Source: Zymoseptoria tritici IPO323 (taxonomy: Eukaryota > Ascomycota > Dothideomycetes > Mycosphaerellales > Mycosphaerellaceae). Taken from it: DNA of 64,000 nt. The notes under the pieces are model-generated. The model saw nothing but the letters and a program-made list of their open reading frames with translations. It searched no databases and had not been told where the DNA came from. Where the stretch lies: positions 1,550,001-1,614,000 of the forward strand of contig NC_018212.1 of assembly GCF_000219625.1 (NCBI RefSeq), in the 5' to 3' direction. Shown one piece after another: positions 23,138 to 34,054 of this stretch; positions within the stretch are counted from its first letter, which is position 1; each line of letters opens with the position of its first letter. The position numbers were made by a program, and so were the translations under genes.

Positions 23138-23455
23138 ATTTCCAAGCTGAGGCTGCTCACTCTCGCCTTTCTCCTGCCCGCTACAGTACTGGCCGCGTCC
23201 GCCGCCGTCCCTGAGGCCAGCTACGAAACTCAAGGAGGACCTCTCATCCACGCCTACGAATGTGCGAAACATGTACAGACCAACGACTTATGTACCAACT
23301 TCGGGTTTCGTTGCACCGGCAATTGTCTCAACGCCGGCACCAAGCGGAATCATTGGTATGGCCGCTGCCATAAGTACGTCGCATCATGTGATGCCGTTCC
23401 GTCACTCTCCAGCATCTGGTTTCGGACTATGCGAACCTCTTGCTATTAAACAGAG
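23138..23455 (+). pseudogene. Small secreted cysteine-rich ORF lacking an ATG
   Basis: From 23138 the frame reads ATT then SKLRLLTLAFLLPATVLAA, a textbook secretory signal except that the expected ATG is ATT. The mature part has five cysteines (YECAKHV, DLCTNFGFRCTGNC, YGRCHK). After YGRCH a GTACGT donor at about 23372 suggests an intron ending in an AAACAG acceptor near 23452, followed by more coding sequence; the unspliced frame stops near 23449. No upstream in-frame ATG exists in this exon. It could be a gene whose start lies in an unseen upstream exon, one with a mutated start, or a non-ATG start. Family unknown. Confidence 0.4.
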
Positions 23456-23837
23456 TCCATCGGCTACAAGCACCTAAAAGCAGCGGCACAAGCGCCCCCC
23501 AAAATTGTCGTCGCCATCCAGATCCCATGCATCTTGATCAGCTAATACTCTGAGTGCTGCCCAGCACGTTGTGGCTTCCATTCCGATGCTCGACGTAGGC
23601 GCATATCCTTGATGGCTGCCACTTCATTCTCGCTACAGGCTGGCAAAGCGTATCACAACGAGAACCAGCCGCTCATTGCAGTCCATGGTCATTGAAAAGC
23701 CATATTTGATTGCTCATTGCACTCTATTTGTTGCCGCCCTTGTCCGCAAGCGCTCACCAGCATCTGAATCTGTCGTTTCCACCACTGAGTGGGTATTGTG
23801 TCGTCTGCTCAGAAGTCCTTCCGCACATTCCGTCCCC
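23456..23837. other. Intergenic
   Basis: Between the cysteine-rich ORF (and its possible downstream exon) and the 3' end of the Par32-like gene. Nothing else supported. Confidence 0.4.
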
Positions 23838-24362
23838 TCAGTCCTCCATCGCGTCCTCGTTCTTCGCATCCACAGCCATGGCCTTTTCCTTCTTGCCAAA
23901 TCCCAACATCTCTTTTCCCCTGCCCAATGCAGCCTTCATCGATCCCCTCCTCTCAGCCTCACCCGCCGAAGTCTTTCGAATCGTCTTCTCGCCATTGCCA
24001 TTCGCAGTTACGTTCCCATTCGCGGACCCATTCTCGCCCTTTAACGTCGTCATGTTTCCCTGACCTCCGCGCCCCCAGTGAAAAGTGCCCTTCATCTCCT
24101 TGCTGTGATGCGCCGGCGTGTCGACATCCTGTGCCGCACGCGCAGCGTCGTCATCCTTCTTCTTCGTCATGTTTCCCGCGCCGCCGCGGCCGGTCGTGAA
24201 GGTCTGCGATTTGATCGTGGGCGTTGCGAGGTCGGTTGCTTTCACATTCTCGGCGGGCTTGCTGTTGATGTTGCCTGCGCCGCCGCGGCCGTGGGATCGT
24301 GTGGCGACAACGGCCGGTCGTGCCTCTCTGATGACAACCGGTGGTGGGCCGGTCTCGGTCAT
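23838..24362 (-). CDS. DUF3602 / Par32-like protein with GRGGAGN repeats
   Basis: 174 residues starting MTETGPPPVVIREARP. The defining feature is three repeats of GRGGAGN or GRGGQGN at about residues 25-32, 59-65 and 97-104, spaced by charged, disordered sequence. This pattern defines the DUF3602 family, whose yeast member Par32 is a phosphoprotein acting between TORC1 signalling and ammonium transporters. The C-terminus is Lys/Glu-rich (ALGRGKEMLGFGKKEKA). No membrane segment is present. The ORF stays open 19 codons upstream of the chosen ATG, but the repeats and family starts favour 24362. The role in this organism is inferred only from the family. Confidence 0.85.
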   Translation of the reverse strand: MTETGPPPVVIREARPAVVATRSHGRGGAGNINSKPAENVKATDLATPTIKSQTFTTGRGGAGNMTKKKDDDAARAAQDVDTPAHHSKEMKGTFHWGRGGQGNMTTLKGENGSANGNVTANGNGEKTIRKTSAGEAERRGSMKAALGRGKEMLGFGKKEKAMAVDAKNEDAMED

Positions 24363-25050
24363 GATTGGAACGTGTGAATTGAAGATGATGCGGTTGCGCT
24401 GGTGGAAGAGATGGCGCAAACGGAAGTTTGCAGGTGGGGATGATGCGGCCGGAGTTTTGACGAGAGGAATGGAGCTTGTGGATGTAGGGACTGTGGACGG
24501 CGAGAACGGTTCAACTCATTTGCGAATGTCGAACCTTGACTTATCTTGCCCCTTCCAGAGCATCAGAGACACATCACAACCGCCGCAAGGGATTGTCGAA
24601 CGACATGCCAGATCTCTCCATGCCAAGTGCTGAGCCATTGCTGGTCGGTGTCTTGGTGCTGGAGGTCAGTGGCGCCAAGCGATGGTTCTATCGGCCGTCT
24701 GGTAGAACTAGCGCTGTACGTAATTCGTCCTCTCATCGAAAAACTCCACCGACAAGGTTGGAACCGCATCCCGATTCTTGAACATCGTCAAAACAACACT
24801 TTCACGTGCGAATGGACATTTCTCAAAGAGGAAGGCATCTCAAGTGAAGTGAATGACTGAAGGGCCAGGTGTTGCATGCAGGAGGGGAGAGATAAGAGAA
24901 GTGTCAGTCTGATTCGCCGGCGACAGGCATCACCCTGGTCCGAGGACGACTTGAACTTTCACGCGGCGTAGCTCTAGAATAATCGACTTCGACCTTACAC
25001 ACGACCGCGACATCAGCATTCCTATCACAATCACGACAACAGCTCATAAC
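24363..25050. promoter_or_regulatory. Divergent promoter region
   Basis: About 0.7 kb between the Par32-like gene (minus) and the DUF1640 gene (plus). ORFs here lack recognisable features. No specific site was identified. Confidence 0.4.
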
Positions 25051-25857
25051 ATGGGAACGACGCCGATCATGTCCTCCTCGATGGAGATCGTCTCTCGCAG
25101 TCTGGTCCCTCGTCTTTCGTGGACAGCGAGCTCTATTCGCCCTGCGACCACCTCCTTCGCTCGACACCACACCTCCCCACAGCAGCAACAACTCCCCCCT
25201 CGCTCCACCGCGACCGCAGCCTTCGCCCGGAACGCATGGGCATCTCGTCGCGCATCACCGTCCTCAATTCGGCACGCCGCCGCCCGCGCCTTTTCCACCA
25301 CAGCCCCACTCAAGAAAGACCACCACTTCGACACCCTCAAATTCGTGCGGTCCCTCGAGGCCTCCGGTTTCTCCAAAGCGCAGTCCGAATCCATTATGCG
25401 CGTACTCGACTCCGTCATCGAAGAGTCCATCCAAAACCTCACCCGCACCATGGTCCTGCGGGAAGACCAAGAAAAGGCGACCTACACACAAAAAGTCGAC
25501 TTTGCGAAACTTCGATCAGAATTGCTGACGGCGGACTCGTCCGAGTCGGCGCTCACGCGGGCGAGTCACGAGAGGTTGACCAACGATCTGGCCAAGCTAA
25601 ACAATCGGCTGAGAGATGAGGTGCAGCGCACGCAGGCGAGCGTGAGGCTCGATCTCAATCTGGAAAAAGGCAGGATCCGGGAAGAGGCGAATAGTCAGGA
25701 TTTAAAGATCAAGGAGACAGAGACGAGAATCGAGCAGGAGAGTGCGGCGTTGAGGGAGAGGTTGGAGGCGGTCAAATTCTCGACGCTGCAATGGTTGATG
25801 GGCGTGTGTACGGGTACGGCGGCCATCATTCTCGGTGTGTGGAGGTTGTTGATGTAG
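25051..25857 (+). CDS. DUF1640 / CCDC90-family mitochondrial inner-membrane protein
   Basis: Single exon, 268 residues. The first ~85 residues are rich in Arg, Ser and Ala with a Phe-Ser-Thr-Thr step (RAFSTTAPLKKD), a typical mitochondrial presequence. The conserved domain starts at HFDTLKFVRSLEASGFSKAQ (about 91-110), the hallmark of DUF1640. A long coiled coil follows (about 120-240), and a C-terminal membrane helix (LQWLMGVCTGTAAIILGVW) closes the protein. The family includes yeast Fmp32 and animal CCDC90B and MCUR1, linked to cytochrome c oxidase assembly or calcium uniporter function. Family assignment is firm; the function here is inferred. Confidence 0.9.
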   Translation: MGTTPIMSSSMEIVSRSLVPRLSWTASSIRPATTSFARHHTSPQQQQLPPRSTATAAFARNAWASRRASPSSIRHAAARAFSTTAPLKKDHHFDTLKFVRSLEASGFSKAQSESIMRVLDSVIEESIQNLTRTMVLREDQEKATYTQKVDFAKLRSELLTADSSESALTRASHERLTNDLAKLNNRLRDEVQRTQASVRLDLNLEKGRIREEANSQDLKIKETETRIEQESAALRERLEAVKFSTLQWLMGVCTGTAAIILGVWRLLM

Positions 25858-26057
25858 GAGGAATCATTGCGCATCGTATCGAGATGAACCAACCACCACA
25901 CCGTGCCGCACCCAAGTGCAATTCGCCTACGCCATGCTCGCTTCTCAAAGCTATGTCGTTGCCAAGCTGCTCCATCTGGACCATCGGTTCAAGCTCACTT
26001 ACGAGATCACTTCAATTCATCTCACCCCTCATCAGCTGAAGATCAGTTCAGGTAGAA
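25858..26057. other. Short intergenic spacer
   Basis: Downstream of the DUF1640 gene. Nothing recognised. Confidence 0.3.
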
Positions 26058-26590
26058 GTGCAGACGGCTAAGTCCAAGAAGCTGCGACCACAGTTTAGGC
26101 GCTTTCCGTCAAACAAACTTCTTTTAGCCCGACAGAGCTTACAGACACAGCCGCGATATGGCTTCGAATCTCAAGCACAACGCGAGCGATGCCAGCTCGG
26201 GCCGCGGACGAAGGGAGATGATGAGCGACCTCAAGCCCTTGTATGTTCAGACCTGGTCGACCAAAGGACTTCCCGACCTCTGAGGAGGGATCACTCGGCC
26301 ATACCCGGGTGCAATAGCAACTACCACGATCAGGCCGAGTGGCAGGGCAAAGACACGATTGAGGTCGTCATGAACGGCGTTCAAGCCATAAAGGATCACG
26401 GAGCTCGGCGTCGTACTCAGGCGAGGTCTTCATCGTGAACATCAAGTACCAGGATGCGCTCGTGCGGCTGAAGCGAGCTATGCACCATGTGAAAGATGAC
26501 CCCCGGGTACCCCATGCCAGAGGAGCACGATGTCCGTGCTAACTGGCAATGGCGGCACTGCTGAGGACCCGATCATACCCGTCGAGTTGA
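26058..26590 (+). pseudogene. Frameshifted relic of an unknown protein-coding gene
   Basis: Several protein-like stretches follow each other in different frames. One frame reads QAEWQGKDTIEVVMNGVQAI and ends by about 26438. Around 26395 another frame takes over with YSGEVFIVNIKYQDALVRLK, then RAMHHVKDD. Near the C-rich run at about 26500 the sense shifts again to YPMPEEHDVRANWQW. An ATG at 26158 opens a 41-codon frame (MASNLKHNASD). None of the joins has intron motifs, so frameshifts are the simpler reading. The family was not recognised. Confidence 0.4.
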
Positions 26591-27181
26591 TCTCTGCAGC
26601 GATGCTGCTCTGCGCGGGAGTCACCATTGTGCTCATGGAGACCGAGCCATTTTGTCTGAATGCGATGCACGTTGGGATCTTCAAGTTCTGGCGTCGGCCC
26701 AGGCCTTCATTTTACACACGTCGCGTTGTCTCACAACGCGCCTGAAACAACCTCGTAGATCGAGCTGTGAAGTAGGGTCTACACATGCTGTTCAGTGCGG
26801 CCACCCAACGTGGAAACCGCAATGATTGGTGATGATGCAGAAATGTGGGATGGTAAGATGATCGGCGAACCTTGATGATGTCTGATTCAGGCCAAGCAAT
26901 GCAAGACGGGGCTGTTCGGAGTTTGGTCCTGCTCGCCGGCACTCGTTCGGATACGGAAAGGACTGAACAATTTGCATGAGAATGGTGAGACTTCCAGAAA
27001 CGAAGAAGGGCTGGACAGTGTACCCATGGATTCTAGAAATCCCGCGAAGCTCTGATCTTCAACTGGACGCGTCGTCGATGAGCAACGCCACGATGACCTT
27101 GCTGCTCTCCATGCGTGAACTTTTACCACGTCGACGATGTCAACTTGCATGACACAGTAATTCGTAGTGTGTACAGACCGA
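26591..27181. other. Intergenic, no gene seen
   Basis: Short ORFs on both strands without domain features. It may include the downstream part of the adjacent relic. Confidence 0.35.
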
Positions 27182-27405
27182 TATCTCCGTGCTTCCGCTC
27201 AAACTGCACCATCCACGCCAACCGTGCGATACCTGTACGGTGAAAGTGGTGCGGAAATTTGGGGATGTGTGCAACACGATCGTTGTTCTTATGGTCTTGT
27301 TAGCAATGTGTCTCTAAGCTACCGTGTGGCCTGGCCTGCACCGCACGAGGTAGGCTTAATTGGGTTGGTTTGGAGTGTTGCAGTTTGAGCGGAAGGACGG
27401 AGGTA
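27182..27405. mobile_element. MITE-like inverted-repeat element, copy B (subfamily 1)
   Basis: 224 bp including TA at both ends. Left end TATCTCCGTGCTTCCGCTCA; right end, reverse-complemented, TACCTCCGTCCTTCCGCTCA, followed by AACTGCA in both. About 26 of 28 terminal bases match. The inner right end (GGTTTGGAGTGTTGCAG) is shared with copy C, which defines subfamily 1. No ORF of its own. Confidence 0.8.
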
Positions 27406-29328
27406 GCTTTTCTCGAGTCGAGGGCAAAGGCTGATGAGGGATGAGGGTGACGACAAGCATCTCTGCGGCTCAAGAGTACTTGGTTGAAAGGGCAACAGCA
27501 GCAGCAGATTTCGACGCAGGGCAGATCTGGCCCGAAGATTGTGCACAGTGCAGCGTGCTGATCGCAGCATCATGTCGACGGCATTTTGGTGATGACCTCA
27601 GCGAAGGTCATATTCCATCTTCTCGTTGTGAGTTACTATTGCTAACAGGAAATGCATGGCACGATCACTGGGAAGTATCACAACTCGTCGGCTGTAATAA
27701 ATGAAGAGTACGCTTGCCTTGAAACTCAGCAGCGAAACACGTTGGCACATTGACACAGCGGGGTGGCATGATCGCAAAAGGCTCGCCTGATCGAGCAAAT
27801 CTGAGCCGAGCTGGCCGTAGCCACGCGACGTGAAAATTGGACTGCTTGGTCGAGATTTGCGCAATCGTCTCGCGCAGGACCCAATCTTCTACCAATCCGC
27901 CCCCAAAATGCCCTGCATCTGAGCAGAATTTGGCGGGGAAGAAGTGAGACCAGAATCACCAGATGATGTCCCCTTTGCTCCAGGGCACGGTAGAGGTGAC
28001 GAGAGGCAGACGTCGTATACCAGGTGCTCGGGTTGAGGGTTTACCTAGTACTCTGAGAAAAGGAAACAGACGCTTGACAGACGGGAGTAATCCGACATGC
28101 TCTCACAGGGCAAGGTCGAAGCGTGTGTCTGTGGGTTGTTTCCGCGTCGCGGTGCGTTCCAGGATCCAGAACCGCCGCGGCCGGTCTTTTCTCCAAGTTC
28201 ACCAGAACGCCTCTTCGGCCGCTCCGGACGTTGCGGCCTTGCGATTCTGTGAGAGGGGCATGGCGTGATGAGAGCCGATGCGATGCCCGAATGCATTATG
28301 CCACCGTTGACAGTTGTATCGGCGTGGAACTCAATATCGCCCGGCATCAACGACGACTGCGTGGAAGGGTCATCGCAGGTGAGATGCCCGAATGTGGCAG
28401 TGATGGTCGGAGCATGACGATTCCGAAGATCCCCTCACCTTTCATCTCTGCCCACAGTCCAATCTGCGCCTTCGCCGGGCATCGTGATCATCCGGAGCGA
28501 GTCTGCTGCACATATCGCAATGCAGCGTGCGACATGGCTGTGCGATACCATCGGATTGGCGTGGATTTTGTCATGCTGAGACCTCACCCATCCCAGATAT
28601 CCTGGATTGTGTGAGATTTTTGCGCCATCGAGGGCCTGGGCGAGGGGCCGAAAAGCGACTGCGTCTGAGACATCACCATAGGGCCGCGTCCGGTCCTCGA
28701 GAGCCAAGACGAAGCACCACCTCCATCTCATTCGACCCGGCGGTTCCATACAGCAAAAAGCAGCGTGTAGTGCGATATCGAGGACAACCTCCGCTGTATG
28801 GGGCATGGCGTCGCAGCGCGGATAGAGTTTTGGGGGTGCTGATCTGGATGCGGTTCGTCCCACCCACGTCCACGCTCTCGCACTAACGCACCGCACATCG
28901 TAGCTGCATGCTATGGCGTTTCTGCGAGAGCCTTGAGAGCTGTACTGTACACGCGAGCGTGGGCGTGGCAAGTCTTCGCCATATACTCTCTCGGTGCCCC
29001 CGGTAGGTCCGCTTCAGCATTGTTCTTACACCCACTCAACCCTTGCTCTCACGCTCACCGACAGATCTCCTTCCTGTTGCATCACTCTCTCATCATTGTT
29101 CGTGCTCGTCTCGTGCCGAGTCGCCAACGACAGACATATACCTTGGTCACCCGCTCTCGGATGTGGGGAGCTCGTGCATGATCAATTCCGCCGAGGAGCA
29201 CAGCATGCGCTCGACCAAGGTCTACTGTCAACGTCCAACACATTGAGAACAGGTAACGACTTGGGGTCCTGCAATTCCACCAAACCAACCTTCGATTACA
29301 CCCGCGAACTCGGCCCGCATCCAGCACG
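27406..29328. other. Gene-poor stretch before the DUF8004 gene
   Basis: Almost 2 kb with many short overlapping ORFs but none with a recognisable domain, signal peptide or intron structure. The phrase GATGCCCGAATG occurs twice (near 28281 and 28383), a minor repeat. The last ~350 bp are pyrimidine-rich and probably the promoter and leader of the next gene. Confidence 0.45.
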
Positions 29329-31811
29329 ATGAATCCCTCACGACCCACCAGTTCTCGCTCATCGAGACCGTTTAGTGTTCCAGCGCTGCCTTTTCGCGGT
29401 CCCGCCCGGACGGTGAAACTCTTTGATGGTACACAACGAACAACTCGAGCTTGGGACGGACTGCGAAGGGTACGCAACAGACTTCTGAGGGCGGCAGGCA
29501 AAGTGGCTAATGACACTCTCAGGATTCCGAGCTTTGGGTGGACTCCGGCGACTGTATGGTCCATCTCTACGCACCTGCAACCTCACGCCGTGGCGCTAGC
29601 TTCAAGATCCCTCTCGAGCTGCTGGAGCAGACGAACAGTCCGCATCTGCTGAAGCAGTGTCTCCACAGGCCTACCAAGACCGCAGCTTCGATCAGCAGCG
29701 ACGACAATGGTTCTGACAGCGGTTATGGCGCCTCGGTATCAGACGACTCGTCAGCTCGTTGTTCCGAACTCTATCTCTCCGCACCAATTGAACTCACCCG
29801 AGCAGAAGCATTCTCGTACCACGTCGGAACACGCAACTACTTCGCCTACCTCCTTCGCAAACCGATCGTTGGAGAGGACTTTGGCGTCTCGCTCGCACAT
29901 TTGTGGAAGAGAATTGAAGTATGGCAGCCTCATTGCAACGCTTCGGAGATTTTTCAGGAATACTGTCTAGAACAAGGCTATCTTGACCTGGCTGGCAATC
30001 TCGAATATGCATCCGCTGCTTTGTATTGGTCTGAATTGGCCCGGGTCCAAAACGTTTGGGTCGATGCTTTCGTTCACTGCGTTGGCATGGAAGGCCAGTT
30101 TGACCCCGAGCAAGGATCAAGACTCAGCAGTACGACCCGAGAATTGATTGCGAAAGCGTCTCGCGAGATGCACCAGCACGTGGCCGAGTCAACACGATCC
30201 CTCGGTACCTTCTTGGAGAAAGAGCTAGGACCACAAAACGTCGGCCTCACGAAACCCCTCCGCGATCACCTCGACCGCTTCCGAAGTATGCTTCACACCT
30301 ACCAGGTGAATGAGGTCGGCTACTTTCCCCGTGGTCCATCCGAGCCATGGGACAAACGCCTCTGGACTCGCATGTATGATGACTTCCGAAGTCTCTACAA
30401 ATACCTCGCCGACACGAAGTCATCCACCGATTTGGCGAGCGGTCGTGGCATAAGTGGAGGCCTGTGCGTATCGCAGAACATCCAGGCCTTCGACGGGAGC
30501 AAGTCGTACCAGCCTCTGCCGTATACTCTTCCGCTATTGCCGGGCAACAACACACGCACTGCTCGTATGAGTCTGCGCCACATGCGAAGATCTCGAACCC
30601 CTCTCGACCAAGAATTTCTCGAACGGGCTACCAACTCGGACAACTGCCGAGTCATGGCCAACTCTCTGGTTAAGGCGTACATGAAGTTCGAACGCCGGAG
30701 TCTGGAAGAGAAAGTCGCACCCGCGGAGGCTCGTAAAGTGCGATGGCTTCTCGTGTATGGTGTGTTGCAGACGCTGGTCAGCATGACGAATGCGCCAAAA
30801 GAGGTGCGGAATACCCAGACTCCGTCCTACCCGCTATGCGTTTCTACGAAAGGATGTCCTGCCTGGGCAACGAAGGAGAGTGCAGCAGTCCGATTGCAAG
30901 AGGCAGCTCTACGTCGATTCGTTGCACTTAATCCGTTGGTCGAGACGCCTGAAGTGATTAGTCCAGAGTGCGACACTCAGGCTGCCAGTGATTTCTTCTG
31001 CCATGGATACTCGGCGGGAAGAATATCCATGGGAGATGTGCTCACACGTCCAGTGTCTCGCTCTACGTCTCTCCGCTCCAGAGTAACGAGTTTGAATCGA
31101 ACGGGGAGCTTGGTCCAACGCAGCATCAAAGCTCACCAGCGCTCGACTTCGTTCCAGGAAATAATTGTTCAGGGTTACGGTAACGGCGCAGGACTCACGA
31201 CCCCCATAGGCCTCGACACCACCATCCCACCGAATGCCACGTCTTACATCTCCGACGACAGCCCTTCAACGACGTACTCATCGTCTTCTTGGAGCGACCG
31301 CGACGGTAATCGCTCTTCCACCGCAACATCTTACTCTTCCGACTCTGCATGCCCCGAATCGCCCGGCACTGAAATCTCATTCCGCCATGACGATATTGCG
31401 ATTCGCAAGGCCGGCATCGATACCTTCGATTTCGGGTTTCAGGATCATCCATCAGTGCACAATTCGACGAAACCTCATATTCCCACAAGATCCAGCACGA
31501 TCAATTCCACTCAGCGCCAAGAGAAAGGAAAGGGCATGCAAGACATCGAAGAGTGCCTTCTCGCAGCGGAGGTCCCCTTCCCATCAGGCATCGAGGAGTC
31601 TATCCGCGCGGCCGACATTCCTTTACCCTTGACTTCCGGAAGAGTGCGGCGCGCAGAGTCGCCGGCCTCGATCAGGAGCGAGGTGAGCTCGGCGAGTTCG
31701 TTCTATCCGGAAGACCCCTGCCAGGCGGCGGATATCGAGGAGACGGATGTCAGGGGTAGGAGGAGGAGCAGAGCTCTTGATCAATTGAGCTGGGTCAGTG
31801 AAACGGCGTAG
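29329..31811 (+). CDS. DUF8004-type fungal protein of unknown function
   Basis: Two exons, 29329-29469 and 29523-31811 (donor GTACGC, branch GCTAATGAC, acceptor CTCAG), encode 809 residues. The join gives WDGLRRDSELWVDSGDCMVHLY, whose tryptophan-rich beginning and 'GDC' step are typical of the fungal DUF8004 family. The conserved region covers about residues 25-450 and includes FSYHVGTRNYFAYLLRKPIV and the block ending VRWLLVYGVLQTL. The remaining half is Ser/Thr-rich and disordered, with a REVS-like acidic end. No membrane segment or catalytic motif is visible. The family name is from memory of related fungal proteins; the function is unknown. Confidence 0.8.
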
Positions 31812-31996
31812 GAAAAGAAGGACGACGATACGGGACGATTTTCATTTGTGCAAGGTACCATTGGACAGATTTCGTGGTTCCTCTGGTGCTGGTTCGCTAC
31901 ACATGTTCATGATATCCTACCTACAGAGAAATGTATGTTTGCACTTTGTAGTGACAATTTGTGATTCCTGTCGCAGTCCCATCATTCACGGCACGC

Positions 31997-32988
31997 TACC
32001 TTCATGATCCCGTTCAAACTGCTTCGCATGTGTCTGACTCCATGGGCTTAGACTGTGCAGTCTGCGTCAGAGAACATGCGACCCGGGAAGACTCAACAAG
32101 GCCAGACGTTGGGACTTTCATCATGAGGATCCCCTCCCAAGGCAAGGCAATTGTACACGTAATACTTATGGACCTCTTCGCCGCCTTTCCACGGAAGGCA
32201 ACATATGCCCTTCCATCGCTAGAAGAGTGATAAGCAAAAGATTAACATCGTACGTCAACGGTGATCATACACTCAAGTAGATATCGGCAATGCAAACAGG
32301 CTCATAGTCAATCTCCCAGTCATATTGTGCATTTTCGCATGCGCCGCCGTCGCCGAAATCTCCATAATTAACGTTGCGGCAGGATATCGGAGCCCAGTCG
32401 AATTTGTTGCCAGAAGGACAGCGCACAGCGGCGACCGAGACGGTGGCTGCAGAGATGGCCGCGATCAGGATGGTTAAATTCTTCATGCTAGCGATGTCTG
32501 TAGGAGTGATGTTTCGTAGGGCCAGGTAGGATCGTTTCGAGCGTTGCTTAGCAATTAAGATGTGGCTTCGTGCGGGATGACTTAAGGACGCTCGAGCGAG
32601 CAGTACCTGCCTCGACATTTGTTAGTCTCAGGCGCTCAGACCACCTCGCTTAACGGGCCTATTAGCTGCAAGCAGCTGGCCCTACTGTAGGCGAGGCGCT
32701 CGAAGAGGTTAGTGCTCGCCAAGAGGGTCTGTGCTTCTGAGACTAGACATTTGTACCGTGATGGGGCCAGACCCCAGACAGACTTACGGGACAGGTGAGA
32801 CATGCAATGCATTCACAAGGGCCGGGTTTCTCGTATCGAGAGGGCATGAAACGTAGTTCGAGGAGGATGTGTTTTCTCGAGAGGAACGAAAGCAAGGACG
32901 AAACTCTGGTCCCTCGAGCTCACACCATACCGACCGAGCTACTGAAGTCCAAGTTGCGTGGTGCAATTTGAGCGGAGCCATGGAGGTA
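31997..32988. mobile_element. MITE-like element copy D, split by about 0.77 kb carrying a gene
   Basis: The left 78 bp (31997-32074) match the left part of copy A at high identity, including CATGTGTCTGACTCCAT and CTGTGCAGTCTG. The right ~147 bp (32842-32988) match the right part of copy A, including AGTTCGAG, AAGTCCAAGTTGCG and the terminal TTTGAGCGG. The two ends keep TA on both outer sides. Between them lie about 767 bp absent from copy A, which contain the small secreted-protein gene at 32265-32486. The structure is either an insertion into a MITE or a MITE that has captured host DNA. Confidence 0.7.
32265..32486 (-). CDS. Small secreted protein inside a split MITE
   Basis: 73 residues from the ATG at 32486. 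Residues 1-19 are a signal peptide (MKNLTILIAAISAATVSVA). The mature part is short and acidic, with four cysteines (VRCPSG, ISCRNVN, GACENAQ, PVCIADI), enough for two disulfides. The frame is open further upstream to 32618, but that extension is Arg/Ser-rich and would bury the signal peptide. No intron is needed. Family not recognised. Its location between the two halves of a transposon-like element is the notable point. An effector role is possible but not shown. Confidence 0.6.
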   Translation of the reverse strand: MKNLTILIAAISAATVSVAAVRCPSGNKFDWAPISCRNVNYGDFGDGGACENAQYDWEIDYEPVCIADIYLSV

Positions 32989-33847
32989 TCTTTCACTACC
33001 CTCCCGGCGCATAGCCTCGACTCGTCGTCCACTCCATCCCTGCCTTCCGGTCTCAAAAGTATGTCGGAGCGGCCGACATCAGGCCATCGCGAATATATCC
33101 CAAACTCAAAGAGCCAGACTTAACAACTCGGAGCGCCCGAAGGTGGCTTGCAGCTTGGTTGCGAAATCTAGAAATCTAGAATGCCCGACGTTGACGCTAC
33201 TGCACGATGCACGATGAAAAAGCGTGGTCTGACCCTGCGGCTGGATAAGGAGCAGAACAAGCTTCTAGCCCTGCGGGTCTTTTCGTGAGAACTTGCCCGT
33301 CCGGACGGGTGGTGTGTTTCCCGATCTGTAAGCGACGGTTGCTTCGAATGTATCCGAGTCTGGACCCAAAAGTATGGCACGACGAGAACGGTCATCGTGA
33401 GAAGATGATCGGATTGGAGCGGAATTGTTGAGCAGGATGCCTTCTGGACGATGGGCACTTTGACAAGGCATGCTCGTAGAGTTCCCGCATCATGTCGTGC
33501 GGGTACTGCACACCCACCGACCTCCCTTCGTTGAACGGTCTCGCCACTGTGCATCGCATGATATGTACTTGTGCTGGCCACGTGGTGAAAGACTCGCGTA
33601 GGCCGAGGCGGTGGTGCCACGCTTGCAGCAACTTTAAGAGCTCCACGAGAGTTCACACCAGTCCAAATGGAAGTGGTGCACGAAGATTCGCCAGAATTGC
33701 AGTATGGGATTAAAGCTACCTCCTCGATTGCTCGAGTTGCCGAGTACCTTGTGAATCTGTGGTAACGTATCTGCTCATCTTCTGCTTCCTCGTAATAAGT
33801 TGCGAAGTCCGATTAATCATACTTGCTAGTCGCTGCCGAAGACATCC
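32989..33847. other. Intergenic between two MITE copies
   Basis: A 162-codon minus-strand ORF (33168-33656) and a 73-codon plus-strand ORF (33492-33713) overlap on opposite strands. Neither shows domain features or a signal peptide, so neither was called. Confidence 0.4.
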
Positions 33848-34054
33848 CTCCTCCGCGGCTCCACTCAAATCGGACGATGCAGCTCGAACTCGGTTGGCCT
33901 AGGTTGTACAGTCTGGGCCGGAAAGCGAGAGTTGTTGCTGCTTTGATTCCCTTTCCTAGCTTTGGTTCCTTTGTTCTCTTCTCTAGCACAGACTGCATAC
34001 TCTGAGCCACCGGAGTTCGACACCTGGGTACAGTCTGAGGAGTGTCATGGAGAT
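33848..34054. mobile_element. Degenerate MITE-like element, copy F (subfamily 2)
   Basis: About 207 bp. The left end CCTCCGCGGCTCCACTCAAA resembles copy A's CCTCCGTGATCCCGCTCAAA. The internal TAGGTTGTACAGTCTGGGCC and the right part GCCACCGGAGTTCGA and CATGGAGA correspond in order to copy A. Many substitutions and some indels show that it is old. The TA flanks are no longer recognisable. Confidence 0.5.

Noticed and set aside
28527..28886. 119-codon plus-strand ORF in the gene-poor stretch
   Set aside because: Arg/His/Pro-rich, no recognisable motif, overlapped by ORFs in other frames.
32641..32720. Possible tRNA or structured RNA (GC-rich hairpins near 32660-32700)
   Set aside because: A CTGCAAGCAG-type hairpin is present, but there is no T-loop GTTCRANNC, no cloverleaf and no CCA-adjacent acceptor stem.
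33168..33656. 162-codon minus-strand ORF between MITE copies
   Set aside because: No signal peptide, domain or splice pattern; an opposite-strand ORF overlaps it. Chance ORF is more likely.
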